Notes: a model not told the origin generated them from the sequence alone. A DNA stretch of 64,000 bases from Rhodosorus marinus (GCA_029953675.1 JAMWBK010000005.1:806001-870000); one strand, 5' to 3'; shown: positions 1 through 12,300, counted from the stretch's first letter. Translations and numbers: made by a program.

Positions 1-539
1 CTGCCTCTAAAAACCCTATCGAAGACTTACCATTGCCGGCGAGTTGGTTTCAGCGGGAAGAACCGAATCATCACTGCCGGACGAGAGATTTGAGCGCAAT
101 GGAGGAGATTGAACCAATCCTTTCTCTGAACCGAACTTCGTACCCGAACTGAAACTGGCTCTCAACCATAATCGATCCTACACCAGAAACGGCTTGAAGA
201 TGTTAGCCCACGCCCTGAAACCTTCCCAGAGTAAGCGAGATTCAAGTTATGGGACGCGATCATGCAATCAAAAGCTCACCAGATGATTACCGCAACCAAG
301 CACTCGGACCGCACCCAAGCATCCGCTAGGTGCTGTTTTCAACCGAATTCTGCCAACCATTGAAATCATAGCCTCAACACACGACCGGAGGACCAAGACT
401 ACACCCAAACTGAGTTCTCCTCGAAGTCACTACATACTAAAATTTACCGTTTCTTCACATAGCAAGCCTTCTTCTAGACGCCAAATGACCCTGAGAAAGC
501 TGTAAACGTCAACTCTTAAGTCGCGCCTACAGCGGTGAT

Positions 540-1600
540 CTGTCACCCTCGTCCAGTTCCCGACCGGTGACGATGGACACGGCGGTGTAACTTAATCGGT
601 GAATCAATGTGTCATTAACGGGCTTGACCGGTATACTAGGAAGGAAGACTGTTTTTTGCAGTTGATTTGAACGCATCCACAACATCCATGTGTCCTCCTC
701 TGAACCAATTGAGCTCCACTGACGGTGTAGCTTCAAACTGTGGCTCCACTGTAGTTTTGTTCAGCAGGGAATGTGCTCAGTCGCATCTTGTGCTGCCATC
801 CCCCAGGGTGCGTTTTCGTTCATTTACGAGCCATTGAGGACGACCACGACGGTGAGACTTACCAACGTACTGGATTCACGATGTGGTGCAGGAGTGCAGA
901 TTACTGCTGCGCCTTGCACGCGTTGAATCTCCTGTGCATCCAAAAACGTCGTCAAGGACCGATAAGCTTCCTTTAACTACCGCCGACGGTGTGACTCAAC
1001 TTTGTGGTTTATCGGTGTAGTTTGTTCGCGGAGAATCCTGTTTGGCAGTTGTATATGTTGGGACGTGCACACGTCCATGTGTCGTCCTCTGGACCAAGTA
1101 GTTCCACCGTCCGCGGTCACCGGCAATCTCGCAATGGGGTTGAAGACGTTTGTGAGATGTTTTCCGAACGAAATGCCAGTATATCCCGTTTCCACGGACT
1201 GCATAGTTTCATAACGTGGCTTAGATGCAGTTCAAAGCCGGCTGAATGCTTCTGACGATGCAGTTACGATGTGGTTCAGAGTTGGATAATCACTTAATCA
1301 AAGTCGAACTACCTTGCAGTCAGACTGGCTGACGGTGTGACTAAAGGATGCGCTAGGCGAAATGTAGCTTGGCATAAACAGCAAGCAAAATCCACTCTTT
1401 CTTTCCACGTTTTTACAGTTCAGAGCTTACGATTCCGAGTTGCTTTTCCGTAGCTGGGCTTCGGCCGGTAGGTTCGTAGCACTGTAGAACCACAGCAGCC
1501 AGAAAGTTGCTTGTATACAAGAAACCGCGTTAGCACAGATACGTATGCTATTATGCAGACGGTGTAGCTCAACAGTGTACCTCAACGCGATATCAGAATG
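540..1600. repeat. degenerate short repeats, no gene seen
   Basis: Bases 1-1778 hold no coding region I can support. Within them a motif close to GACGGTGTAGCTCAA recurs at about 719, 973, 1330 and 1558. The stretch around 640-730 resembles 1035-1110: both contain TCCATGTGTC followed by a CCTCTG-ACCAA block and then a GACGGTG or CCGTCCGCGG segment. This looks like an old, diverged tandem or dispersed repeat with a period near 390 bases. No function is inferred. Confidence 0.4.
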
Positions 1601-1778
1601 CTATTATGCTTTAAAGCCTTGAATCTTCCCCGTTCCATTTGCTCTCCTCAAGGGATACGAGCTTCCGACGTCCTAGATTTTGAAGGTCTATTCCATAAAG
1701 GTCCCAACCTTTACCTCTTACGAAAGGGTTGCAATCACTGACTGGAATCCGTTCAAACGAGCGTTTCTACCGTCTGAT

Positions 1779-3083
1779 CTATTCGGCTGGGCTTTCTGTC
1801 TTGTCTTTCCGGCCTCTCATCCTCGCTTTCTTCTTGCTTTCATTCATTTTAGGGACTGTTGTTGGGTTCACTGAAAGGTCCATAATCTCTTCATAGTCCT
1901 CTTCAAAATCTTCGCTCGTTAGTGAACTACTGAGATCCTCATTATCAAAAGGAGTACTCTCCGCCTCAGGGAGGGTTCCTTCGTCCGAGTTTTCATTTTC
2001 AACCTCAACGTCACTCCTGACCACGGCACCTCCTCCTGAACCGCGTTTTGAACCACCAGACTTCGATAGGGACTCGCCCTCAGGTACCTTTTCAGCGGTG
2101 GTTTTGGTTCTCGAACCTGCCTTCTCCGCGTTATGCTTCTTGTTATCTACTTCTCCAGGTTCCTCGACCGAGCCCTGCCGAGCACCCGTCTTGGCCGCCT
2201 TTGAGGGGGAAGTTCTACGCTCTGGTGAAGAACCTATCTCCTCCGCCAAGCATCCCGTTTCCAACTGTTTCTCAGCTTTTCTGATGGGTACAAGCCCTTG
2301 AAAGTCTTCAGCGAGACGGCTCTTAACGGGTTCCAGCTCGCGATTTCGAAGAGCTGTAAGCGATATATCCTTTCTCTCATTTTCCGTGACCTCCGAAGGC
2401 CAGGACATGGAGCAGTGCCTGGATGCATTCCTTTCCAGGGCCGAGCTCCATCGGAGTACATCGTTAGTGTACAATTCATGAACGAAGGAATGCTTCGCAC
2501 TTGGAAACAGTTCCTCCAGTTTGCGTTTACCAATTTTGGCATTGTCCACTTCGTCGAAGTCAATTAGCGAATACTTCTCGTCCTTGGTAATGAAGAGCAC
2601 CCCACACTCCTCGAAATTCAACGCTTTTCCGGATCTCAACGTTGCCAAGTCCTCCTGGCGGAGATTCTCGATCATAACCGCTGCCGTCGCTTGCTTAGAT
2701 TTCTGGAGAGGAGGACGACACCAGGTCAGACCGGATCATATCATATCAATGCTGGAGAAGAAATTTCTTGCGTGTGTAGCCTGCGAGGCTTTCACTGTCT
2801 GCGTTGGAAAAAAACTGGCGAGATTGGAGTAGCAACTCACTTTAATGTCTGTTTGAATGTTTACATCACTTCGGGCATAGTAGAACGCAGCTCCTTCTGC
2901 CTCGAGTTCATACTTTGCAGCTCGCGCTTTCTCGACGGTACTAAAGCGGTAAACCGTGCGATTGATGAAGGGTAGGTGCCACGACTCCTCCGCATTCTTG
3001 AGGATCTCAGTGAGCTTGCCGTTTGGGCCGTCGGCTTGAAGCAGCTTATCACTTTTGGGCAGAGAAATGATGGTTCTGGACAA
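1779..3083 (-). CDS. hypothetical protein with acidic, low-complexity C-terminus (at least 2 exons)
   Basis: Two open segments on the minus strand join well. Exon 3083-2841 ends at a GTGAGT donor. Exon 2693-1779 begins after an AG at 2695-2694 and stays in phase 0, giving a 147-nt intron. The N-terminal ~80 residues look folded (mixed hydrophobic and charged). The C-terminal half is rich in Ser, Glu, Lys and Gly, with an acidic run (SEDFEEDYEEIMDL) followed by a basic tail (KKKARMRGRKDK), as in nuclear or RNA-associated proteins; that is inference only. I do not recognise the family. No ATG opens the 3083 segment (it begins at a TTG), so a 5' exon is probably missing. A strong GTAAGT donor at 3215-3210, after a short open stretch with an ATG, is a candidate, but its phase did not fit a visible acceptor. 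Confidence 0.5.
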
Positions 3084-3449
3084 CGAGCTATTTGGCCCGC
3101 ATACATGTCTTTTATACAGCGTTCTTACCTAGGTTATCCGAGCAAGTGCCATGAGAGTATCAGCATTAGCCAAGCAGGGTACCGCGCATCGGCTACAAGC
3201 TGCTCACATACTTACCGCGTGTAGAGACACGCTCATTTTAAGCAGCGGCAAGCCTTTCGCTCCAGAATCAAACGAATCGATGTAACCGCGCCCCCTATAT
3301 TCGGCCTCAAGCGAACGATTCACCTGTCTACCCCCTTCAGTAGAATACCTCCGATGGGGGAAAGCCCCCAACCGCCACTCACCAACCAAGATTCTACCCT
3401 TCATCTCCTCCCTTACAAAACCGTCCAATCTTCGAATAAAGAAAACCAC

Positions 3450-4641
3450 CTCAGAGATCCATCTCCGCTCTCATCTTCCGAGCTAATCATCGAAAACCGA
3501 TCACTCCCTGATCCACTTCAGCATTCACAACACGATCAAACCTCCACTCCCAACCGTCAACGAGCTAAAGGCTAAAGCAAACTGTCCCAAAGCAATTCCT
3601 GGTGGTTTTCGCTAACGTGTCCTTGAGGTGCCTCCGCAGGCCGTTGTACGAACTACTAGTTTGGAGAAGTTAACTACGATATGATGGACTCCATGATGAA
3701 GTCCATGGAGGAACAGTGCTCAAGAGAGGACTTAAAAAAGCGAGCGAGTTCACCAACTAACGACCTAGCCAAGAACTAGGCCAGCTAGTTCCCGCTGACA
3801 TCGAACCCAGCTCTTTCCGGTTGGATGGAGTTTGTTCCCTGCATTTTTCCTGGACGTTCGGGTCGGTCATTGGGCACTGAGTGTCGTCTCTGATAGCAGT
3901 ACAGCTCTTGTCGGATCTGATGTGGACATTCGAATCAAGTTGAGTACTACTGGTGGAGCTCCGAAAGGACAGACCTTTTAATGATTAGCTTTCGTCAATA
4001 GCGGACTCAGATGGTGGCAGAATGAAACGCCTCCCTGAGCTTTGCCTACTCGATTCATTCCGCCACCCATCGGGGATGGAAATGGAACGCAACCATGGGC
4101 TACGGCGCTGATGTTTCTATACCTTTGATTCCGTGTCTACGTTTCTAATGATGACACTCTCGATAAGTTTCACCCAGTCTTGGTTCCGAAATATCGGCTC
4201 TTATCTTCCGGACTCAGCAACAGTCATCTATCCGTCGCTTTCAGCTTTCTCAACCAGTTCAATCCCAGCCGACAACGACCTAAAGAAATGCTCGAAAACA
4301 ACTGTCCCATTTCGTGGAACAGTTGCTTTCGGGACCGTCCCATGAAACCCCCACGAAATGGGACAGTTGCCTTCGGGACATTTTTCTTAGTTGGTACTGA
4401 TGGCGTGGATTCAATGTGGATTGAGGACCTGCTTAAGGCTGCCATAGTTTTCTCTGTCATTATGCTCCTGATTGTTTTCTCCTGGAGCTACGTTGTTGAC
4501 CGAAGATCAGTTAGCTGGAGGGTAGGAACTATGGGGAAAGACTAGGGCTGGTTCGTTCGAAGATGAACTGATCGGAATGTAAGGATAAAGTTTATTTTAG
4601 ATATACTACGATGTGCAAGGAGGTTACTTAGTGGGAGTTGG
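3450..4641. other. intergenic, no gene seen
   Basis: This stretch has only short unsupported open frames. It contains the hairpin-forming inverted repeat at 4300-4368, described separately. Nothing else is recognisable. Confidence 0.4.
4300..4368. repeat. perfect 18-bp inverted repeat plus direct repeat
   Basis: AACTGTCCCATTTCGTGG at 4300-4317 is the exact reverse complement of 4351-4368, leaving a 33-base loop. Next to each arm lies a near-identical direct copy of ACAGTTGCTTTCGGGAC (4319-4335, and 4363-4379 with one change). The combination of inverted and direct copies suggests a small mobile or fold-back element, or a local inverted duplication. It lies downstream of the IPT/TIG gene, which runs leftward and ends at 4642. 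Confidence 0.6.
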
Positions 4642-5449
4642 CTATCTGTCTCGTCTTCTTTCTATGGTGTTCACGGGTTTACAGCTTTCCAAAGACATTG
4701 GAGCGAGGGCTTTCCTCTCGTCGCATGCAGAGATTGCGATCTCTGCTCCCTCTGCAATCGAGTTGACGTAAGTGTAGGTTGAGCCATCGTCAGTGAATCC
4801 CTCCCCGGGTGCTTCTACTTCTACGCTCACTACTCCGGCATCATGGGGTGGAGCTATACATGTTAGGATCTCTGGCGAGTACCTGACCGCCTCGACTTGT
4901 ACGGCACCGAACTTAACCATACGAACGGTGTTTGCAAAGTTGACTCCCCTGATCGTAATCTATCGAAACGGAAGACCGTCAATGCACTTGCTTTGGTTCC
5001 TTTCCAAGCTGGTCGGCGGGTATCTTACCTGTGCACCTCCAGTGGTAAGACCCACAAAGGGTTTCACCTCATCCACATGAGTTCTATTCTTCCGCTCAAC
5101 AAAGACAGCTCGGTACGGGTTTCTCTCGTCCACCGCATCCCTATAGTTTTCTTCTTTGATCAGCATTCCGGATTGAAAAAGTCTGAAGTCTTCCGCGGCT
5201 TTTGCAAATTGCTCATATTTCTCGGACAAAGTACGCCTCAGATCATCCACAGGCGCCTATTTGGGACAGAAAAAAAACAGTAAAAGGCATCGCGTCCATT
5301 CCAAATCAGATAAATGTCATGGTCCAAACCGAGATGCGCCCCAGTCAAACGCGCGGCGCCCCTACCTGATGAGAGATCTCCAACTCAGACTTTCCTACTT
5401 GACTCAGTTTCCCTCGCGCAGAGCTGTAAACATGCACAGAAACTGTCAT
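4642..5449 (-). CDS. small IPT/TIG-domain protein (3 exons)
   Basis: Exons are 5449-5366, 5256-5029 and 4959-4642, with introns of 109 and 69 nt (donors GTAGGG and GTAAGA; acceptors AATAG and GATAG). All phases are 0 and the product is about 209 residues. The last exon supplies an immunoglobulin-like IPT/TIG fold: it opens with ITIRGVNF and continues with a VKFGA strand, ITCIAPPH-like LTCIAPPHDAG, VSVEV and STYTYVN, the strand order typical of the family. The first two exons give a charged, mostly helical N-terminal region (EKYEQFAKAAEDFRLF). IPT domains occur in transcription factors such as CAMTA, in cell-surface receptors and in some enzymes. No signal peptide, DNA-binding region or membrane segment is evident, so the role is unknown. 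The ATG at 5449 is the first in frame, and the splice model keeps the IPT strand order intact. Confidence 0.68.
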
Positions 5450-6641
5450 CACCCAACAAACAACCAAGAAAACGGATCCAAGACAAAAAGAAAGAAAAAA
5501 CTACAAAACCCCTGTGTCGCCTCCCCACCCAACACCCAAACCACAAAACAGCAGATTCCAAACTCCTCAAATCAATCTAATAGAGGTAGCCACCAAAACG
5601 GCAGAAAGAGAAAAAAACCGTTAGCCAGAAGCTCCGCCAAGCCCATCGCCCACCCCACTCCCATCAGCTTCATCCTCACCAAAGTACGCTCTCTAAGTAG
5701 ACAAACAAAACAGCACCGCCCGATGTATAATGATTGATCAGTTGTTAATTGATTGAATATCAGTCACTACAGCTACTTGATGTTGACTGCGTCGTTTTGT
5801 TTATTGACTGCGTGCTCAGGAAGGAGTTTTTTTGTAATGTAAGACCTGTGATTCTAGTATTTCAATAGTTTTTAGTACTAATTGAAGTTTGGGACTTTCT
5901 TCTCGGGATTGACGGATGTTGACGAGTGCGATCGTGAGATCGGGACGAAGATGAGATAGCTCTATGTTGTAAGCGAACTCTCTTTACTGAAGGATACCGG
6001 CGTTAGATACCGATCCTAAAGCATCGAGAACCTTTTTTTCGTTGTGCGAAGCGACTTTTCCCTGGGTCCCTTTCTCTCCGTGTTTTTGGGGGTAGTTTTT
6101 CTCCTCTCAGAGGGTGGTTTTGTCCCTGACCACCACTATTTAATGGTGAAGAAATCGCGCGCGGCCACAAGGAGCTTGCGTGTACCATGAAAAAGCATAA
6201 AGGTGCAGCTTGGGTTTTGACGAACACTTCCGAATCACTCTACACGCAATCCACGCAATCCGTGATCCAAGCGAGACACCTTGAGTACTGGCCTGGTCCC
6301 GACCATACTAGCAGAAGAATTCTGCCGCAGGTAACAAATACCACCGCGACAACCGCCAGTATTTTTTCGCCGTTTTTAAAAGCTTTGTTAATTTTATTAA
6401 ATATAACTAGTCTCTAAACTACATACTTAAAAACTTATATTCAAATAACATTAAAATTTATCACTTCTCTCACCTGTTTTTAATATTTACATGAACATGA
6501 ATAAGTTTTTGAATTTCTTCCGCGCTCATGTATTCAAATTCCAACTTTATTATTTATGTGTTTTTTTTGCTGTTTGTGTTGTAATGTTTCCTCTAGCCTT
6601 ACTCGGGTTGTAAGTATTCTGTTCCGCGTTCGGCAGTGGAC
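5450..6641. other. divergent intergenic region
   Basis: This lies between two divergently transcribed genes. The part to about 5720 is A/C-rich on the plus strand and probably includes the 5' leader of the IPT gene. The remainder (about 6360-6560) is AT-rich. No gene is recognised. Confidence 0.4.
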
Positions 6642-6758
6642 ATGAGGCCAATCGGTTGTGTGGAACTAGAGCTATTCTTGCCGGGACAAGGAGCGCCGGA
6701 AGGAGCCTCTGGTAATCAACGTGAGAATCTGAGGGTAAGAGTCTACAGCTTCGCTTGA
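6642..6758 (+). other. possible upstream ORF (38 codons) before the CBS-PB1-TPR gene
   Basis: An ATG at 6642 opens 38 codons and stops with TGA at 6756-6758, 31 bases before the ATG at 6790. It could be a regulatory uORF if the transcript starts upstream. It could also be chance: a GTAAGA donor-like site lies near its end, and no conservation data are available. Confidence 0.25.
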
Positions 6759-6789
6759 GGATTCGCCGGGTGGTTCTGTTCTTGTCAAT

Positions 6790-9100
6790 ATGGCCAGGAC
6801 ATTAGTGGATGTTCTCAAAGCCAGCTCAGGCTCAGGTCTGGTTGAGGAAGGCATGCTCGCAATGCAATTGGCGGAAATGTTCGTTGAAAAGCGGATCGAT
6901 GCTGCATGCGTTGGAAGCAAAGGCGTGCTGGTCGGTGTGGTGAGCGTTAGGGATATTGTGAAGCTTGTTTCGAGGAGAGCGGATCTGAGATCGCTGTCCG
7001 TTGGAGAGTTCATGACTCGCAATCCAGTAGTGCTTCCTGGAGAAGCTACGACCGTAGAAGCCATTTCAGCAATGAGGAGCGGCGGATTTCGACATATTCC
7101 AGTCGTTGATGGCGAAGGCCAGTACCTGGGCGTTGTTGATGCGATTGAACTGATCTATGATGCAATCATAAAAATGCAAACTCAGTTTATCCCCACGAGA
7201 CGAGCTTTTACATTCTTCAGGTCGAAAACGGAGGCTCTTCGAGTACCCACGCTGAGCAGCATTGCAGATGCGAGCGAAGCAGCGGTCCTCACAACAGAAG
7301 AAACCCTTCTTACTGCCTGCGAACTCATGACTGAAACTCGAGGCACAGCTGTAGCAGTTACAAACTCTGCGGGCGTTCTAGCTGGAATAGTCACAAGTCG
7401 TGATGTTCTGAAGTCGATTGTCGGGAATCTTGGCCCAGCGCAGGATACTCGTCTGTTCAAAGTGATGTCAAGGGACCCGGAATACGCATCTGGTTCTGAT
7501 ACGCTTCTCCTCGCACTTCAAAAGATGCAAGCGAGGGGTTTCAGGCACCTGCCAGTCATAGACACTGACAAGAGAGTTGTGAGCCTCGTGAGTGTGCTCG
7601 AAGTCGCCGGCAATGCCATCCTGGACGATGGCGATTTGAATCAGAGTACAACGACCATTCAAGCTGATACTCAGTGGGGATCAGGCTCAGGAAGCTTCTG
7701 GAACTATTTTTTCTCGTCCGCATCTCTGAATGGGGAGAGCATTGAACCGAAAGAAAACTTTCTCTCTTCAGGCGGGAACGCTCCTGTTCCAAAATCGATC
7801 AGCTCCTTCCTTGTGTTCAAATTCCAGGACAAGAACAGAGAGTTTCGAAGGGTGAAAGTACCCATGAGGCTTGAACGAGGGAGCTATGACAAGTTTCAAC
7901 TCGAGATTCGAAGGAGGTATGGAGCATCCAGGTCCTCCGTCTTGAAGATCAAGTACTTTGACGATGAGGGGGATGAGGTTCGCATTTCTTCTGACGAGGA
8001 TTTCGAAGAATGCATCGAGAGTGCGTTGGAGAATCAGTGGAAAACGGTCAAGGCCGTTGTGGAGGAAGTACAAACCCTCACGGACACCAGTTCAAGAGGA
8101 TCAATATCCGCTTCTCTTTCGTACGGCTCGCTCCTCGACCTTGATGCGAAGGACTACGGAGGCTCGCAGATCGCGACGGCATACAGTGCGCAGGACAAGA
8201 TCAGGGAAGCGATGGGTTTGCTTCAGAATGGGAACGTGAAAGCGGCGATAACATGTTACGACGAGGCTGTATCGATTGATCCGTCGTCCGCGAACGCGTA
8301 CTGTGGTCGGGCCGCTGCGAAGCTCATCGTACACGAGACAGAGCAGGCACTCGAAGACTATGACAAGGCGCTCGAGCTCTGTGGCCAACGCCAAGATATG
8401 TAGGCCGCGGGCGTCGCTTTAGACCAGTGAGGTAGTAGTAGTTGACTAATGGCTTTTGCTGAATCGCTTCCTTCGCTTCTTTCCTGTGCTTAGTATTGAT
8501 CAATCCGCTCTGGAGAGCTTCATGGACGTCTGCAACAGTGGAATTGCGGAGGCATTAATTGAGCTCAGGCGATACGAAGAAGCCGGGAAGATCCTTTCTT
8601 CTATAAGCTCCTCCCAGTGCAGAGACGAAACAGTATCTGCGTTCCTGGACGAGCTCTCTGCATGTAGGGATTCGGCGGTCAAAGCTCAGCTGTCGGACGC
8701 CTGTATGGAGGCCGTGGATTTGTACACCAGCGCAATCCGTATTGATTCCACGCTTGAGAAGGAAATTGGTCACCCCAGACAGGCCAAGCTACTGTGTGCA
8801 AGAGGCCAATGCTATGTAACAGTTGACGATGTAGAGATGGCTGCGGAGGACTACTTTCTAGCGCTCCAAGTGGATCCTGAGAATCGCGATGCACTGCTTG
8901 GGAGAGCCGAGGCTTTGAAGAAGCTTGAGAAATACAAGGAAGCCAAAGACGCATTTCGCACGTATTTCAAGCTCTTCCCCAAAGATGAAAAAGCCGTCAA
9001 GAGCTTCGATGAAGTCAAGAAGAGGGTACTCGAGGCTGATTCAAAGAAAATAAGCGACCTGGGTTCTGTCCTGAAGGAGATCAACCTCCCGAAGATATAA
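6790..9100 (+). CDS. CBS-PB1-TPR protein (2 exons)
   Basis: Exons 6790-8399 and 8494-9100 join across a 94-nt intron (GTAGGC donor, pyrimidine-rich CTTAG acceptor, possible branch site GACTAAT), giving about 738 residues. Four CBS motifs fill roughly residues 10-285 as two Bateman pairs (for example GVVSVRDIVKLV, FMTRNPVVLPGEATTVEA, GIVTSRDVLKSI, FRHLPVID); such pairs bind adenine nucleotides. A PB1 domain follows at about 340-425 (FKFQDKNREFRRVKVP, then an acidic DDEGDEVRISSDEDFEE patch typical of type I PB1). Tetratricopeptide repeats fill about 470-710. CBS-CBS-PB1 proteins are known in plants and fungi; the added TPR scaffold is unusual. The likely role is an energy- or nucleotide-sensing adaptor in cytosol or nucleus (inference). 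The intron splits the TPR region, and the join restores a continuous repeat. The gene converges on the NDUFA9-like gene. Confidence 0.82.
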
Positions 9101-9855
9101 TCACCAGCGGCAAGACAACGCTCCGCACTGGCCTCGACGACGTCGTGGGCTTGGAGGGATGTGAGCACTTTTTTTTGCTGTTGAAGTATTTATCATTAAA
9201 GGGTTAGAGAAGTTCAAAATACAGCAAGCAACTTTCCACTACAAGCTTAGGATGGTAGCAATCGCAACGAAGGGTCTGAGCCACGGATTCTCTGCCGTTC
9301 TGTCACAGCCGTTTTCAAGAGCCGACGTCAGCTTAAATTTCCGTTTTGACGAACTGAGCTTGGCTTCGGACACAAATTTCGATGACCCTCGATCGTTGCC
9401 GTTCCACGCAAAGCGCAGACATTTCCACAGAGTGACTGAGCGCTGAAGAACGAGTCACCATCACCGGCTGCTGAAGATGGTGGAGGCGAAAATCGAAGAA
9501 ACCCGAGCCACGGCCAGAGAGTGGTAGAGAGTGGCAGAGAGTGGCAGAGAGCACGAGGGATTTACAGTCGATGCTCGAGAAAATGCTAACGTGCCGCCTG
9601 GAGAATCCTTTGCTCAGTGCTCGGCCTCGGCCTCAGCCTCGCTGGCTTCCTCACTGACCAAGTGGTCAACCCTGAATCGGTCACGTACGTTGCAAATGCC
9701 TATGCGGAGAGATAGCAATAGCTCATAACCTTGAAATTCTTTCTTTAATAAGTTCTTCGGATTAATAAATTCAAATCATTTCGTGGGACTCCCGACAACA
9801 AGCAAGAGCCCAACTCGAGGGACGTCATATCCCAGAGCAAAGGGCTTCTTCGAGC
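9101..9855. other. intergenic between convergent genes
   Basis: Contains the 3' ends of two convergent transcripts. Open frames of about 65 codons at 9252-9728 have no recognisable domain. A short GAGAGTGGCA repeat occurs at about 9520-9550. Confidence 0.35.
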
Positions 9856-11238
9856 TCAGTCCTTCTTCTCGACAAGACTTCCCCGAAGAATCTTTTCACT
9901 CATCCAGAGGGCCAGGGCCTCTCGCCCGACAACGGAATCGACTTTATGAGGTATGATCCCCAAGTCGTCGAATGTGAGCTCATCAGGTGCCGGAGTTCCC
10001 AACACATTGCTCCTCATACCCTCCGCCACGTCGTATTTTCCAAGCACGGGCTGTTGACTGAGGTAGGAAACAAGCCAGGTTAACAATGGAGATCGAAAAT
10101 GATCGAACAACTCAGGTTTGGATTATCTGCATCGCTTTCACCAGATCGCCATATCATCAAAGCAGAGCTCAAGAGACGTGAGCACATGTTTCACGAAGAT
10201 ACTTACTTCACAAGGAGGATAGCCTTGGCAAATGGCAGCTGTAGCAGCCGCGCAATTCTCGGGCTGACAAATGCTGGGTTGAACCTGTACATTCCTCCAA
10301 TATAATCGATAGCCCACTCTGTAACCTCCATCTCCGTCAAAACGTCTGGTCCCGCTAGGTTCAGCGTCCTGCCCGCAAATCTCTCATAATCGTTGACTAC
10401 TTGCCCTATGGCGTTGGCCACATCGACAACATGAACAGGCTGAACCAAGTCCTTCCCCTGGTTGACTAAAGGGTAATAGATCATCCAACTGAACATCTGC
10501 ATGATTCTATAGAAGAATCTACGTAGGAGAAGGCAAGCGTTTTGGAGGAGCAGCGTTAAATCCACGAGTATCAGCAACTAAGATCAATTGTGCCGGGGCT
10601 AAGGCAAGGTACCTATCGTTCAGTCCAAATATGTCCGTGGCTTTCACAATGGTAGATGTCGGCACATTCTTCCGGACTATTTCTTCTGCCTCAACCTTGG
10701 CTCGAAGCTGGCCTGACTCCGAGTCTTTGCTTGCGTTTGCCATCGACATTTGCACGAAGTGATTAATCCCCAGCTCCTTTGCCACCTCGGAGAGAACCGT
10801 CGCGCTTTCAAGGGTGGACTGCTCGACCGTAAAATTCCACGTGTCGTAATGCTTCCCGACCAAGTTAATGATAACGTTCGCGTGCTTGCAAACATCAACT
10901 ACACTCTCCCTGTCACGGATGCTCATCTCCATCAGCGCGATCTGCCCGAGATCACCCATAACCTTCAGATCTCTGCCATCTTTGGAATCCCCTCTCCATG
11001 CGGCAACTACTTGCGTCCCGTGTCGCCCAAGCTGGTGGACCACATGTCGGCCAAGGAAACCGGTACTTCCAAAGACAGCAGCGACGATTGCAGTATTCGA
11101 AGACCTTCCTCCGGATCCTTTCGAAAACTGAATACCTGTAGATTCCATTCTCAGGGCCCTGTATGAAGACCAAGGGTTCCGCTTGATTATTCCGTAATTG
11201 CTTGTCCGCAACAACTTCGACATTCCCTGAATCGTCAT
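9856..11238 (-). CDS. NDUFA9-like subunit of mitochondrial complex I (3 exons)
   Basis: This is an atypical short-chain dehydrogenase/epimerase-fold protein of about 395 residues. Exons are 11238-10613, 10518-10212 and 10110-9856. The first intron (94 nt, GTACCT donor) joins in phase 2. The second uses a GTGAAG donor in phase 0; a stronger GTAAGT five bases further on breaks the frame, so this join is less certain. After a basic leader typical of mitochondrial import come the nucleotide-binding motif VFGSTGFLGRHVV, NVIINLVGKHYDTWNF, an HFVQMS segment, ATDIFG, then QPVHVVDVANAI and LAGPDVLTEMEV. These fit the 39-kDa subunit of NADH:ubiquinone oxidoreductase, which carries a bound NADP(H) at the matrix side and stabilises the arm junction. 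Length matches the family (about 370-400). A related plastid or cytosolic epimerase-like protein is less likely. Confidence 0.78.
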
Positions 11239-12109
11239 CGCGCAGGAACCAACTTAACAACTTCCTTTGCCCTTCGCTCAAAACCCCCAAAAACAAATAT
11301 GTCCAGGAGAAACAACAACAAGATTTCAATTTCACTTAGATAAGCATTGACAGAACCGCTATTGTAAACCGGAAAAAATAGCGAAGCTCTCCAACTGCGA
11401 CTGACGTCTCCCCACTAGCCCTCCTCCCCAAACCCTCTTTTTATCAATCCCACACTCACGCCCTCTCTCCACTGCGACATCATTGAGCTCCCCCAGACGG
11501 ACGAAGGGACACTTAAGACAATATAAACTTTTCTTTTTTAAGATACTAAAAACCAAGAAATAATTCGAAAAACTGAATATCGGCGTATCCAATGGACAGC
11601 TGTCCATATACTGTCAATATTTATTTTCTAAATGTTTTATGTGCAACTTACTAGTACTATAGTACTCCAGTGATAGTTTTGGTTTTAGAGTCACCTAGGT
11701 GACACTCAAAGGTGATAACTAAGCAAAGGTGGGACCGTGGCATGCCTCAAGTGCCCTGGGAAATGGCCTAGTTTCAACGGTTTGATGCCCCATTGGTCTC
11801 ATTGGCAAGCACCGTTTCCGATTTCAACCTGGCACTTAAAATTTCTAGTGCCCCAATGCTTGCCCCAATACTATCCCCCATTTCTTACCCTATTTCTTGA
11901 TGTCCGGGTTCGCCTGGTACATATATGGGAGCGGTGGGGTAAGGGGGGTGAGGGACTAGTCTGGTGTAGTTTTGCTGCTTCCAAATAAGCAAAGTCCATT
12001 CTTATAGGGGTGAATTTCAGTTCAACAATTCGAATCTAAATGATGGCGCTGAATTTGTTTTCATGGTACGAATGAGTTTCAATACGCTGCCTTTAAGACG
12101 TGTTGTGTC

Positions 12110-12245
12110 ATGTGCGTCCGATAAAGTTTATCGAACAATACTGGCAATTTTTGAAGTGGATAGACTATTGAAAAAAGTATAAAATAAGCGGGGGTGTCCG
12201 ATTGCCCGTCCGATAGACGCGTCCAAAAATCGTCCGATATTCAAT
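12110..12245. repeat. TCCGATA-rich segment (left)
   Basis: TCCGATA or its complement occurs at least four times (GTCCGATAAAGTTTATCGAA, CCGATTGCCCGTCCGATAGA, ATCGTCCGATATT). The same motif clusters at 19.4-19.6 kb beyond the two LTR elements. It resembles the subterminal motif arrays of some DNA transposons, but no transposase or clear terminal inverted repeat was found. Confidence 0.4.
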
Positions 12246-12300
12246 CAACATTAGTCTAAAGAATCAATCATCTACAATCCAGGCATTGAATCATGATTAC

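Noticed and set aside
7182-9168. Several minus-strand frames of 60-105 codons opposite the CBS-PB1-TPR gene
   Set aside because: Shadows of a strongly coding plus-strand gene; no domains of their own.
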